From: Desulfobacterales bacterium
GTDB lineage: Bacteria; Desulfobacterota; Desulfobacteria; Desulfobacterales; UBA11574
Assembly (NCBI GenBank): GCA_020345745.1
Contig: CP070768.1
Location: 2,576,314 to 2,608,950, forward strand
Reading direction: 5' to 3'
DNA length: 32,637 bases
The notes below the pieces were generated by a model. That model worked only from the letters and a program-made list of their open reading frames with translations, did not search any database and was not told where the DNA came from. The translations under genes and the position numbers were made by a program. Positions 15,173 through 23,101 of this stretch are shown in pieces (position 1 is the first letter of the stretch; the number at the start of each line of letters is the position of its first letter).

Positions 15173-16018
15173 GTGATTTTGAGATCCGCTTTAATTTTTT
15201 TCGTGGCACTGATCATCCTGAAAGGGAGTGCTTTCGCCCGCCACATCGACCATGTCCGAGCGACGGTACACGCATGGGCCCATGCGTGGCAAAGTCAGAA
15301 TCTCACCCGATATATGTCGTTCTACAGCCCGGCTTTTCGATCAGGTGAACTCGGTTATAAAGATTGGTTGAACAAAAAGGCCCAGCTTTTCCAAAAGCCT
15401 GTAACTATCCGCGTGGAAATATCTGATTTGTGGGTGTTTATCGAAGGAAATCGCGCCACTGCAAGGTTTGTTCAAAGTTATCAAGGTCCTAATATCACTG
15501 ATACCGGAGAAAAAACCCTGCTGTTGGTCAACACAAATGACAAATGGATGATCATCTCTGAAAAATGGACGCCATTACCGTCTCCGGCTCCGACTTCGGA
15601 GAAACTCACAACCATCACCCACCAGCAGACACTTGGTCCTGAACTGCAGCCCTCCGACCAAGACATCCAAAATCAGAAAACGTTACATCCTAATGAAATA
15701 ATTGTCAAAAACATCCAGTTCCATGTTGCAGAAAATTATGAAGAAGTCTGTCTCAATTTGAATAAATTCACCATCCCGGTTATTTTTTCACTGGAAAACA
15801 AAAAGCCCAGAATGGTGATTGACATAAAAGATGTTTATGTCTGGACAGGCGATTATACAACACCTGTAAATGGAAGGTTGGTTAAGCAGATACGAACTTA
15901 TCTGCACCAAAAAATCAATAAGCTGAGAATTGTGCTGGATCTCAACCCGGCCAAAGATTATATTATTGATCAATCCTATAGCCCTAAAGAAGATAGTTAT
16001 TGTGTTGAGATCAAATAA
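15173..16018 (+). CDS. Exported protein with NTF2-like and AMIN domains
   Basis: A GTG start seven bp after the HAD stop, with GAGA upstream, gives 281 residues. Residues 1-22 form a signal peptide (L-I-F-F-V-A-L-I-I-L-K-G-S-A-F-A). Residues about 25-135 look like the NTF2/SnoaL-like fold seen beside L,D-transpeptidases (W-A-H-A-W-Q-S-Q-N-L-T-R-Y-M-S-F-Y and D-K-W-M-I-I-S-E-K-W). After a Pro/Gln-rich linker, residues about 180-281 resemble an AMIN domain (I-V-K-N-I-Q-F-H-V near the start and L-R-I-V-L-D-L-N near the end), which targets proteins to the cell wall. An L,D-transpeptidase gene follows, supporting a periplasmic wall role. No catalytic residues were recognised. Confidence 0.75.
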   Translation: MILRSALIFFVALIILKGSAFARHIDHVRATVHAWAHAWQSQNLTRYMSFYSPAFRSGELGYKDWLNKKAQLFQKPVTIRVEISDLWVFIEGNRATARFVQSYQGPNITDTGEKTLLLVNTNDKWMIISEKWTPLPSPAPTSEKLTTITHQQTLGPELQPSDQDIQNQKTLHPNEIIVKNIQFHVAENYEEVCLNLNKFTIPVIFSLENKKPRMVIDIKDVYVWTGDYTTPVNGRLVKQIRTYLHQKINKLRIVLDLNPAKDYIIDQSYSPKEDSYCVEIK

Positions 16019-16019
16019 A

Positions 16020-16194
16020 GAGACCTTTGAAAAACGCCCTATTTTTCTCAATCTCGGTGTCAGGCTCGAATTTTAATCCGCGAAATACCCAATGTATGTC
16101 TGTGGTTAAAAATTCTCGCCCTCCCCTCCGGGGCGTAGGCCCCACGGGCCGGAGGCTTGACTTTGAGCAAAATTGAACATTTCTCAAAGGCCTC
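16020..16194. repeat. MITE-like element, copy 4 (175 bp, with internal GC-rich insertion)
   Basis: It begins GAGACCTTTGAAAAACGCCC one base after the stop codon of the upstream gene and ends TTTCTCAAAGGCCTC. Taking one more base at each end, TAA flanks both sides. Relative to copy 6, about 33 extra GC-rich bases lie in the apical part and form their own hairpin: CCTCCGG (16125-16131) with CCGGAGG (16149-16155). Confidence 0.85.
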
Positions 16195-16247
16195 TTAATA
16201 TAACTTAAACTAAGTGTAAACAAAGCGAAGGTAATAATTTTTCTGTT

Positions 16248-17147
16248 ATGGTAGCCAAATTCAATCGTTCTAAAAGACATAAAAAGGACACCCATTTCAT
16301 CGTTAATAGAGCCGCCTATATTCTCATTATTGCCGGATTAATCTTGCTGGGTGGTGTTAAAAATCAATTGCACTCTCAAGAACCTGTCCTGGATTCTTCT
16401 GCCAAGCCTGTAACCGAAATACAATTTGAGGGTGAATCGTGGAACGGACCCATACTTTTTCAGGAAGGAAATGGTGAACCGGTCCATCTCATATTGGTGG
16501 AAAAGGCGATCCAGAAGCTATTTTTGTATCGTTATGACGGCCAATATCGCCTGGTAAAAAGCTACACCTGCAGTACCGGTGAAAAGCAAGGGAAAAAGCG
16601 CGAAGAAAAAGACGAAAAAACACCGGAAGGTATTTATTTTAATGTATCGGTTTATCGGGATTCTAAAGTGACTATTTTCGGAGACCGGGCATTTGGGTTG
16701 AATTATCCCGATGTATTCGATGACATGTCCGGGAATACGGGAAGCGGTATCTTTATCCACGGGTCCAATCGCAACATTAAGCCTTTTTCAACCAACGGGT
16801 GCGTCGTTTTGAGCAATGCCGACCTTGCAGATTTAGATAAGCTCGCACCGCTCGAAAAAACGCCTTTTATCATCGGAGAGCATCTCCTCTATCGATTATC
16901 GCCGGCTGCAAATGAAATGTCGGAACTCATCCCCTTTTTCAAGCAGGCAATGGTTCCTGAACGTTACCTTCTTTCCAAATCAGAATTCCAACACATCACC
17001 GTGCTGAAATATCAAGATAGGATCGTTGCATTTGGTGAAGTTCGAATAAAAGAAGCTGATGATCTGAGAGGGTTTTCCAGACTTTACCTCATCCAACCGA
17101 CCAAAAATTTTTTGGTACTTTTAAAGCGGGAATGGAGCGAATTTTAA
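16248..17147 (+). CDS. L,D-transpeptidase (YkuD) family protein
   Basis: A 299-residue protein with an N-terminal hydrophobic stretch (about 23-37; Y-I-L-I-I-A-G-L-I-L-L-G-G) acting as signal or anchor. The YkuD catalytic domain spans about 75-205: H-L-I-L-V-E-K-A-I-Q-K-L-F-L-Y at its start, then I-F-I-H-G-S-N (His171) and S-T-N-G-C-V-V-L with nucleophile Cys185, the H...S-x-G-C signature. A C-terminal domain of about 90 residues ends the protein. Such enzymes form 3-3 cross-links in peptidoglycan, attach lipoproteins, or modify wall peptides in the periplasm. The NTF2/AMIN protein gene lies just upstream, separated only by repeat copy 4. The ribosome binding site is weak. Confidence 0.9.
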   Translation: MVAKFNRSKRHKKDTHFIVNRAAYILIIAGLILLGGVKNQLHSQEPVLDSSAKPVTEIQFEGESWNGPILFQEGNGEPVHLILVEKAIQKLFLYRYDGQYRLVKSYTCSTGEKQGKKREEKDEKTPEGIYFNVSVYRDSKVTIFGDRAFGLNYPDVFDDMSGNTGSGIFIHGSNRNIKPFSTNGCVVLSNADLADLDKLAPLEKTPFIIGEHLLYRLSPAANEMSELIPFFKQAMVPERYLLSKSEFQHITVLKYQDRIVAFGEVRIKEADDLRGFSRLYLIQPTKNFLVLLKREWSEF

Positions 17148-17210
17148 CATCCTTAATTTTTCTGCAAGTTCTTAATATGCACGGGTTAATATCACATGGA
17201 CGGACGTCAA

Positions 17211-17287
17211 GCTATGGAATACTTCGCGGATTAAAATTTGAGTCTGACGAAGAGGTTGGACAAAAGAGGGCATTTTTCAAAGGTCTC
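17211..17287. repeat. MITE-like element, half copy 5
   Basis: Only the right half is present: GGAATACTTCGCGGATTAAA and the terminus GGACAAAAGAGGGCATTTTT-CAAAGGTCTC, as in copy 3. The left half is replaced by unrelated sequence. It lies between the L,D-transpeptidase stop and the end of the convergent cysteine-rich gene. Confidence 0.75.
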
Positions 17288-17294
17288 GCTTATT

Positions 17295-17519
17295 CTATTG
17301 ATTGCCGAAACCGTTATTCGCTTCACAGTCCGGGCACTCCCAGGTGATGCCGTTACAAGACATTCCCCAAAAATTTTCCAGCATACAATCTTGACAGATG
17401 GCGAAACCGCACCGACACCGCCAGCAGAAAGGTGCGTTCTTTCTGCAACAGTGACAGTTGGTTTGTTTTGCTTTCCGTCGTTTTTCCCTATATGTGGATC
17501 TATTTAAAGAGCCTTGCAT
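17295..17519 (-). CDS. Small cysteine-rich zinc-binding-like protein
   Basis: Start ATG 17519 has AAAGG six bases upstream inside the end of the preceding gene; a TTG two codons earlier is the alternative. The 74-residue product has a basic N-terminus and 11 Cys in about 45 residues: N-C-H-C-C-R-K, F-C-W-R-C-R-C-G-F-A-I-C-Q-D-C-M, W-G-M-S-C-N-G-I-T-W-E-C-P-D-C. The paired C-x2-C knuckles suggest a treble-clef or RING-like fold holding two zinc ions. It overlaps the CoA-binding gene by 20 bp, so the two are translationally linked. I recognise no named family. The dense, ordered cysteines and conserved-looking aromatics argue that it is real. Confidence 0.7.
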   Translation of the reverse strand: MQGSLNRSTYREKRRKAKQTNCHCCRKNAPFCWRCRCGFAICQDCMLENFWGMSCNGITWECPDCEANNGFGNQ

Positions 17520-17922
17520 GCTCAACCTTTATGCATTTATCCATAACAACGTCAATCCCCTCTGCCGCCAATATCTCAGCGGCTTCCTGGTGTTTAATAT
17601 CTAGCTGCATCCAGAAAACCTTGGGTTTGTGTTGAATCGCCTCGTAAGCGTGAGACATGACATATTTGGGATTTCTAAATACATTGACGATATCCACTGG
17701 TGTATCTATATCATCAAGAGATGCATAAGCTTTTTCTCCAAGGATCTCATCTTGACCGGGACGGACAGGTAATACTCTATAGCCCTGTTGTTGAAGATAT
17801 CTTGCAACCTTATTGGAATCCCTTTCTGTTTTCGTGCTTAAACCTAAAATCGCTATCGTTTTGGCGCTATCGAGAATATCTTTGATAATCACATCATCGG
17901 TAATCATTCGGCCTGATTTCAT
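17500..17922 (-). CDS. CoA-binding domain protein (YccU-like)
   Basis: A 140-residue stand-alone CoA-binding Rossmann domain. The N-terminal motif T-I-A-I-L-G-L-S-T-K-T-E-R-D-S-N-K-V-A (near 24) binds the nucleotide. V-L-P-V-R-P-G-Q-D-E-I-L-G-E-K-A-Y, D-I-V-N-V-F-R-N-P and F-W-M-Q-L-D-I-K-H-Q-E-A are typical stations of the YccU group (usually P-V-N-P near the second and W-L-Q-x-G-V near the last). Function in vivo is unclear for the family. AGGAG precedes the ATG. It is followed by the overlapping cysteine-rich gene. Confidence 0.88.
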   Translation of the reverse strand: MKSGRMITDDVIIKDILDSAKTIAILGLSTKTERDSNKVARYLQQQGYRVLPVRPGQDEILGEKAYASLDDIDTPVDIVNVFRNPKYVMSHAYEAIQHKPKVFWMQLDIKHQEAAEILAAEGIDVVMDKCIKVEHARLFK

Positions 17923-17953
17923 GGGATTGCTCCTATCTTAATAAACGATGGTG

Positions 17954-17991
17954 GAGACCTTGCAACAAACGGAACATTTTTAAACGATCTC
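17954..17991. repeat. 38-bp deletion remnant of the MITE-like family
   Basis: GAGACCTTGCAACAAACG at the left and GAACATTTTTAAACGATCTC at the right resemble the two termini of copy 1 (right end GAACACTTTTCAAAGGTCTC) joined with the core removed. It lies just upstream of the CoA-binding gene start. Recognition rests on short similarity. Confidence 0.4.
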
Positions 17992-18223
17992 TTTTATTGA
18001 CATTCAATGAAAACGGATGAAACCCAACGTAAAATTCGTTTTCGCACCCTTGCTGTTTTGGGTCATTGATGATAAAACCAAGACGAAAAATAACATTGAT
18101 TTCAAATGGCACTCTAATGCAGGAACATCTGCGTGTCAATCATCGAAATTGGTAATTTCTCAATAAGAACGGGTGAATATCACATGTTCGGGTTTCCGAA
18201 TTTTATTTCCAATCGACACCAAT

Positions 18224-18267
18224 ATATAAAATCGCTTTAGCGATTTTATATGAAGCGGCTTTGCCGC
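18224..18267. repeat. Twin hairpin (REP-like) upstream of polA
   Basis: ATATAAAATCGC (18224-18235) and GCGATTTTATAT (18240-18251) form a perfect 12-bp stem with loop TTTA. It is followed three bases later by GCGGC-TTT-GCCGC (18255-18267). Two adjacent perfect hairpins of different composition suggest a REP-type palindromic unit or a protein-binding site. It lies about 70 bp before polA. The remainder of 17923-18335 holds no recognised gene. Confidence 0.6.
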
Positions 18268-18335
18268 GCTGAAACTCTCTTGGACTTAAATTTTGAGAAG
18301 CTACCGAAATCGTCATCAAGACGGCTAAATTTATT

Positions 18336-21014
18336 ATGAAAAATGACAAAACCGTATTTCTAATCGACGGTACTGCATACATCTACCGCGCCTATCATGC
18401 CATTCGAGGGCTGACGAACTCCAAGGGCCTTCCCACCAATGCTGCCTTTGGGTTTACCCGAATGCTGTTAAAGCTGATAGAAGATCGATCGCCGGAATAT
18501 GTCGCCATGCTGTTTGACGCCAAAGGTCCAACCTTCAGGCATGAAATTTACCACGATTATAAGGCGAATCGACCACCAATGCCCGAAGATTTATCGATTC
18601 AAATACCGCACATAATGGAGATCACCAAAGGGTTTAATATTGCGGTTATTGAAATGCCGGGGTTTGAAGCGGATGATCTGATTGGCACTTTCGGGCGTTT
18701 GGCTGAAGAAATGGGATTGTCTGTTGTAATGGTTACCGGAGACAAAGATTTCGTACAGCTGGTAACCGAAAAGTCAATTATATGGGATCCAATGAAAGAT
18801 AAAATTATAGACGCCACTGCCGTCAGAGATACCTACGGAGTTGAACCATATCAAATGGTTGATGTCATGGGTCTTTCAGGTGATCCATCCGACAATATTC
18901 CCGGTGTTCCTGGTATTGGAACGAAAACCGCCCTGTCTTTAATTCAATCCTTTGGAAGCATGAAAAACCTCTATGAACAAGTGGCATCGATTTCCAAGAA
19001 AAAACAACGCCAAAACCTTGTCAAATACAAAGACCAGGCGTGGTTAAGCCGACAGTTGGTTAAAATAAATACAACTGTGCCGGTTTCATTTAACCCTGAC
19101 GATTTAAAATTCAAAAAGCAGGACAACAATAAGCTTGCTTCCCTTTTTAAAAAACTGGAATTCAGGCAGTTACAACAAGCCTTCCCCATACACACCGATC
19201 TTTCCAAAAAGAGATATTTGCCCATACTCGATAGAGACACGCTTGACGAATTAATAACACGTCTTGAAGCAGCAGATATATTCGCCATTGACACTGAGAC
19301 CAGTGCCAAAGACCCAATGCAAGCCGAGCTTGTGGGGCTGTCATTTTCTCTAGTTCAGGATGAAGCTTTTTACATCCCCTGTGCCCATGACATCTCCAAG
19401 GTACCGGAACAACTTGACCTAAAAACTGTTTTGAACCTGCTAAAACCGGTATTGGAAAATCCGGTTGTTAAAAAAATCGGCCAAAATATAAAATACGATT
19501 GGATGGTTTTGAAGCGCCATGGCATACATCTTGACGGTGTAGTCTTTGATACCATGCTGGCATCTTATCTAATTAATCCGACAAAACGCGCCCACAACCT
19601 TGATCAAATTGCCCTCGACTTCTTGGATCATAAAACCACAACGTACCAGGATATTACGGAAAAAAACAAAAAAGACATTAGCTTTGCCGAGGTGCCTCTT
19701 GCAAAAGCCGTACCCTATGCCTGTGAAGATGCCGATATCACACTGATGGCTTATCATGTTCTCAATCCAATGCTTGAAAGCGCCGGCCTTAATGATTTGT
19801 TTGAAAATGTGGAGATGCCCCTTGTACCAGTGCTGATGAAAATGGAAATGACAGGCATAAGTGTCGACCAAGAGAAACTTCTCAACCTGTCGAAAATGTT
19901 TGAATCTCAACTCAACGAACTGGAAACCAAGATCTATTCCATCGCTGGAGAAGCCTTCAATATCAAGTCCAGCCAACAGCTTGGACGGATACTTTTTGAA
20001 AAACTTAAATTGCCGGTGCAGAAAAAAACCAAGAAAAAGACCGGATATTCCACTGATGTTAATGTTTTGACTGTTCTTGCTAACAAACATGAGCTTCCCG
20101 AACTTGTATTAAGACATAGAACCCTGGCCAAGCTAAAATCGACTTATACGGATGCCTTGTTAGGCTTGGTGCATCCAAAAACAGGCCGGATTCATACATC
20201 ATACAACCAAACCGTCACTGCAACCGGCCGCCTTAGCAGCTCGGATCCGAATCTTCAAAATATTCCCATTCGAACGGAAGAGGGGATAGAAATCCGCAGG
20301 GCATTTGTTCCAAGGAAAGGGTGGGTGCTGGTTTCAGCCGATTATTCCCAGATAGAACTCCGTATTCTCGCCCATTATGCTGCAGATGAAATACTGACGA
20401 AAGCTTTCATGGAAGATGAGGATGTCCACACCCGAACAGCAACCGAAGTGTTCCAGGTGTTTCCCTCATTTGTCACTCCTGAATTGCGGCGACACGCCAA
20501 GGTGATCAATTTTGGTATCATATACGGTATGAGCCCTTTTGGCCTTTCCAAAGAACTCGGAATTAGCCGAAAGATGGCTAAAACCTATATTGATAACTAC
20601 TTTGCCAGATATAAAGGGGTAAAACGATTTATTGATCAGACCATCGAAGATGCGAGAAAAAACAAAAAAATAAGCACCCTTTTGGGCCGCATCCGCCTCC
20701 TCCCGGATATTAACAGTCCCAATAAAACCGTGCGCGAATTTGCAGAAAGGACGGCTATTAACACCCCGGTTCAAGGCACAGCCGCAGATTTTATCAAACT
20801 TGCCATGATCAGGATTGATAAGGCCTTTATGGAAAATAACTTAAACGCCGCAATGCTGCTTTCGGTACACGATGAGATCGTTTTCGAAACCCCCCCCGAA
20901 GAACTTGATACGGTAAAAAGTCTGGTTAAAGAGATCATGGAGGGCATCTGGGACCTCAAGGTTCCCCTGAAAGTCAATATGATATCAGGTCGGGATTGGG
21001 CCGAGGCTCACTAG
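18336..21014 (+). CDS. polA: DNA polymerase I
   Basis: The 892-residue protein has the full three-domain layout. The 5'-3' exonuclease (about 1-290) begins L-I-D-G-T-A-Y-I-Y-R-A-Y-H and carries G-D-P-S-D-N-I-P-G-V-P-G-I-G. A 3'-5' proofreading domain (about 310-490) keeps the D-T-E-T exo I motif (Asp 319). The polymerase domain has motif A S-A-D-Y-S-Q-I-E-L-R (near 666), motif B R-R-H-A-K-V-I-N-F-G-I-I-Y-G and motif C S-V-H-D-E-I-V (near 843). It fills gaps during repair and removes Okazaki primers. The ATG lies about 70 bp after the twin hairpin and lacks a strong Shine-Dalgarno. All catalytic residues I can identify are present. Confidence 0.97.
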   Translation: MKNDKTVFLIDGTAYIYRAYHAIRGLTNSKGLPTNAAFGFTRMLLKLIEDRSPEYVAMLFDAKGPTFRHEIYHDYKANRPPMPEDLSIQIPHIMEITKGFNIAVIEMPGFEADDLIGTFGRLAEEMGLSVVMVTGDKDFVQLVTEKSIIWDPMKDKIIDATAVRDTYGVEPYQMVDVMGLSGDPSDNIPGVPGIGTKTALSLIQSFGSMKNLYEQVASISKKKQRQNLVKYKDQAWLSRQLVKINTTVPVSFNPDDLKFKKQDNNKLASLFKKLEFRQLQQAFPIHTDLSKKRYLPILDRDTLDELITRLEAADIFAIDTETSAKDPMQAELVGLSFSLVQDEAFYIPCAHDISKVPEQLDLKTVLNLLKPVLENPVVKKIGQNIKYDWMVLKRHGIHLDGVVFDTMLASYLINPTKRAHNLDQIALDFLDHKTTTYQDITEKNKKDISFAEVPLAKAVPYACEDADITLMAYHVLNPMLESAGLNDLFENVEMPLVPVLMKMEMTGISVDQEKLLNLSKMFESQLNELETKIYSIAGEAFNIKSSQQLGRILFEKLKLPVQKKTKKKTGYSTDVNVLTVLANKHELPELVLRHRTLAKLKSTYTDALLGLVHPKTGRIHTSYNQTVTATGRLSSSDPNLQNIPIRTEEGIEIRRAFVPRKGWVLVSADYSQIELRILAHYAADEILTKAFMEDEDVHTRTATEVFQVFPSFVTPELRRHAKVINFGIIYGMSPFGLSKELGISRKMAKTYIDNYFARYKGVKRFIDQTIEDARKNKKISTLLGRIRLLPDINSPNKTVREFAERTAINTPVQGTAADFIKLAMIRIDKAFMENNLNAAMLLSVHDEIVFETPPEELDTVKSLVKEIMEGIWDLKVPLKVNMISGRDWAEAH

Positions 21015-21018
21015 CCCG

Positions 21019-21042
21019 AATATTGCATGAAAATTTTTCAGC
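21019..21042. repeat. 24-bp dispersed repeat, copy B
   Basis: Second copy of the 7801-7824 sequence, differing at one base, four bases after the polA stop codon. Confidence 0.55.
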
Positions 21043-21075
21043 TAAAACAACCTATATGCCTGAGTCGCCAAGATT

Positions 21076-21258
21076 TTAGCTTATTGTGTCGCCCTCTTGT
21101 TCAGACGTGTCTTCTGAAACTTTCACCGTTTGCCCTATGGTTTGATATACTGATTTGAAAGTTTCTTGGAATCCGGCGGGCCCCACTCGTCCGGTCTCGA
21201 TAAATTTAACGACGATTTCCTTGGTTGCTCTAAGAATTAGTTCATCAACAGAAGCCAT
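21076..21258 (-). CDS. Small hypothetical protein
   Basis: ATG 21258 has AGGG about nine bases upstream; an ATG two codons earlier (21264) is too close to this site. The 60-residue product (M-A-S-V-D-E-L-I-L-R-A-T-K-E-I-V-V-K-F-I-E-T-G-R-V-G-P) is predicted helical, with an acidic C-terminal tail (S-E-D-T-S-E-Q-E-G-D). I recall similar 60-70 residue proteins with K-F-I-E-T-G-R-V in Deltaproteobacteria but no known role. It is convergent with polA and lies back to back with queF. Confidence 0.6.
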   Translation of the reverse strand: MASVDELILRATKEIVVKFIETGRVGPAGFQETFKSVYQTIGQTVKVSEDTSEQEGDTIS

Positions 21259-21400
21259 TTTCATTGCCCTTTTATGAGTTGTTTTTATAGTAATTTGAGT
21301 TCGTTACCAGAAAATATCATCTGTGTCAAGACACCCTGTCTGAAGCGCCTTGTTGCAAACCCATTGGCTTGTCTCGTAAAGCGATTAAAAAGGGGTCTAT

Positions 21401-21429
21401 TTGACATAATCTGTTTTATTCATTAATAA
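21401..21429 (+). promoter_or_regulatory. Predicted sigma70 promoter for queF
   Basis: TTGACA (21401-21406) and TAATAA (21424-21429) are separated by exactly 17 bp, about 55 bp before the queF ATG. No preQ1 riboswitch was recognised in the short leader. Confidence 0.6.
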
Positions 21430-21484
21430 GCAACCGTTCACGAACGAATATAGTCTATTTCGAATCATTAATGGAGCAAATAAG

Positions 21485-21898
21485 ATGCCTCAGTCAAATG
21501 AATTAAAAATACGATACCCCATTGAAAGTCCAGACATCGTTAAGACCGATGTTCTCAAACCGATGGAATATGGGTACCAATCAAAAAGGGATATTGATAT
21601 CGTCATAAAGCAACCTGAATATACTTCGGTTTGTCCTATGACCGGACTTCCTGATGCCGGCTGTATCACGATCAAATACCGGCCGGATGCCAAAATCATC
21701 GAGCTTAAGTCTTTAAAATTCTATCTTTTACAGTACAGAAACGTCGGCATTTTTTACGAGCATGTGGTGAATCGGATTCTTGACGATTTAGTTGCCGTGC
21801 TAGAGCCTAAATTTATGGAAGTTGTAGGGGATTTTACAGCAAGAGGCGGAATGACGACCCAGGTAAAAGCAGTGTTCGAGGAAAAAAATGAAAAATAG
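21485..21898 (+). CDS. queF: NADPH-dependent 7-cyano-7-deazaguanine (preQ0) reductase QueF
   Basis: The 137-residue protein is the short unimodular (YkvM-type) QueF. The catalytic Cys50 lies in E-Y-T-S-V-C-P-M-T-G and Asp57 in G-L-P-D-A-G. The family signature E-L-K-S-L-K-F-Y-L (near 73) and R-N-V-G-I-F-Y-E-H follow, and the C-terminus has G-D-F-T-A-R-G-G. The enzyme reduces the nitrile of preQ0 to the amine preQ1 on the way to queuosine in tRNA. No other queuosine genes are in the window. The lipoprotein gene overlaps its last 11 bp. Confidence 0.95.
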   Translation: MPQSNELKIRYPIESPDIVKTDVLKPMEYGYQSKRDIDIVIKQPEYTSVCPMTGLPDAGCITIKYRPDAKIIELKSLKFYLLQYRNVGIFYEHVVNRILDDLVAVLEPKFMEVVGDFTARGGMTTQVKAVFEEKNEK

Positions 21899-22847
21899 AG
21901 ATTCCAGAGCCCCTAAAAATAGCTTTGGTGTGATTTGCTTTTTTTTGATGCTGTCTATTATCACCCCTTTTATTTCTGGATGCTCATTTTTTTCCTCCAT
22001 AAACACCTCGTCAAAAAGGATGATTCGAGATATTCGATCACCACATAAAGATATCAAAAAAAAAGTGGGTATTACCTTTTTCGAAAACAAAACATCCTTT
22101 CTGAAACAAGTCGACGAACAACGTTTTGTAAATGATCTGGTTGAAAACATGAAAAAGTCTTGTCCGGATGAAATTTTGGTAAAACCGGGCGATATCAACT
22201 ATCCGGAATTTTTAGTTAAGCTTCCGAAAAATGATTCCGGTTGGATCAATACATTAAAGCTGGCAAACGCCAGCAGACAGCTCGGGTTTAATGCTATTTT
22301 AACCGGGGCTATAACCGATATCATAAAAAAACAGGAAGAACGAGGGTTCTGGTTGTTTAAAGACACCTATCACTATTTTGAGACCCATATTTCGGTGGAA
22401 GTTTATGATACACTTACCGGTGCCAAGCTGCTCGATGAGAGGTTTAGCCATGAAATGGAGGTTGATGAAATAGACTTTGAGGGAAGCGACACTTCCGCCA
22501 ATTTAATGACCTCGATCATCAAAGAGGCATATTCGGATATTGCATCTGACATGGGCGAGCACGTATGTAACGAAATTGTCTTGCAGCCGTGGCAGGGATA
22601 CATTACGTTTGTTGATGCAGATAAAATTATCATTACTTCTGGTAAAACCACGGGAATAAAGTCAGGAAACGTCTTTGAGGTCTATGACAGCAGTGAAATA
22701 TTCAATGGCTCAGCAGGACATCAGTTCTTTATCCCGGGTTTAAAAATAGGTGAAATCAAAATCACAGAGGTTTTAACCGACAGTGCCGAGGCTGTTAAAA
22801 TTTCGGGCCAAAATATACGCGTCGGGAGTTTTATTCGCCCAAAATAA
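21888..22847 (+). CDS. Exported lipoprotein of unknown function
   Basis: The 319-residue protein has a hydrophobic segment ending in I-S-G-C, a lipobox with lipidated Cys 32, so it is membrane-anchored. The rest is periplasmic. Residues about 60-215 (V-G-I-T-F-F-E-N-K-T-S-F, F-N-A-I-L-T-G-A-I-T-D-I, I-S-V-E-V-Y-D-T-L-T-G) resemble the CsgG/FlgT-like nucleotide-free domains of outer-membrane assembly lipoproteins. The C-terminal part (G-K-T-T-G-I-K-S-G-N-V-F-E-V-Y and I-G-E-I-K-I-T-E-V) resembles the FlgT C-terminal barrel. GAGG precedes the ATG, inside queF. The FlgT/CsgG resemblance is from pattern memory only. MITE copy 6 begins two bases after its stop codon. Confidence 0.75.
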   Translation: MKNRDSRAPKNSFGVICFFLMLSIITPFISGCSFFSSINTSSKRMIRDIRSPHKDIKKKVGITFFENKTSFLKQVDEQRFVNDLVENMKKSCPDEILVKPGDINYPEFLVKLPKNDSGWINTLKLANASRQLGFNAILTGAITDIIKKQEERGFWLFKDTYHYFETHISVEVYDTLTGAKLLDERFSHEMEVDEIDFEGSDTSANLMTSIIKEAYSDIASDMGEHVCNEIVLQPWQGYITFVDADKIIITSGKTTGIKSGNVFEVYDSSEIFNGSAGHQFFIPGLKIGEIKITEVLTDSAEAVKISGQNIRVGSFIRPK

Positions 22848-22848
22848 T

Positions 22849-22990
22849 GAGACCTTTGCAAAACGCCCTCTTTAACTCAATCTCGGTGTCAGGCTCAAAT
22901 TTTAATCCGCGAAACACTCAATGTATGTCTGTGGTTAAAATTTTCGCCTTCCTTGACCTTGAGTAAAATTGACCGCTTTTCAAAGGTCTC
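22849..22990. repeat. MITE-like element, copy 6 (142 bp) with 5-bp flanking direct repeats
   Basis: Termini GAGACCTTTGCAAAACGCCC and GCTTTTCAAAGGTCTC are inverted. ATAAT occurs immediately outside both ends (22844-22848 and 22991-22995), a clean 5-bp target duplication. The left duplicate contains the TAA stop of the lipoprotein gene. The remaining gap to 23101 has no recognised gene. Confidence 0.88.
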
Positions 22991-23101
22991 ATAATATCGT
23001 ATCAATGAGCTCGGGTTTCGCACCCTATCCGATCGTAGAACTTGGTATCTACAGAGGTTGGGTTATGGATGCCCTGAGTGCTGACGTTCATTTAAAAAAT
23101 A

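Noticed and set aside
19569-20090. A 173-codon minus-strand frame within polA
   Set aside because: It is antisense to the conserved polymerase sequence and has no family resemblance.
21265-21484. preQ1 riboswitch ahead of queF
   Set aside because: No conserved preQ1 aptamer blocks were seen, and the predicted promoter leaves only about 50 bases of leader.
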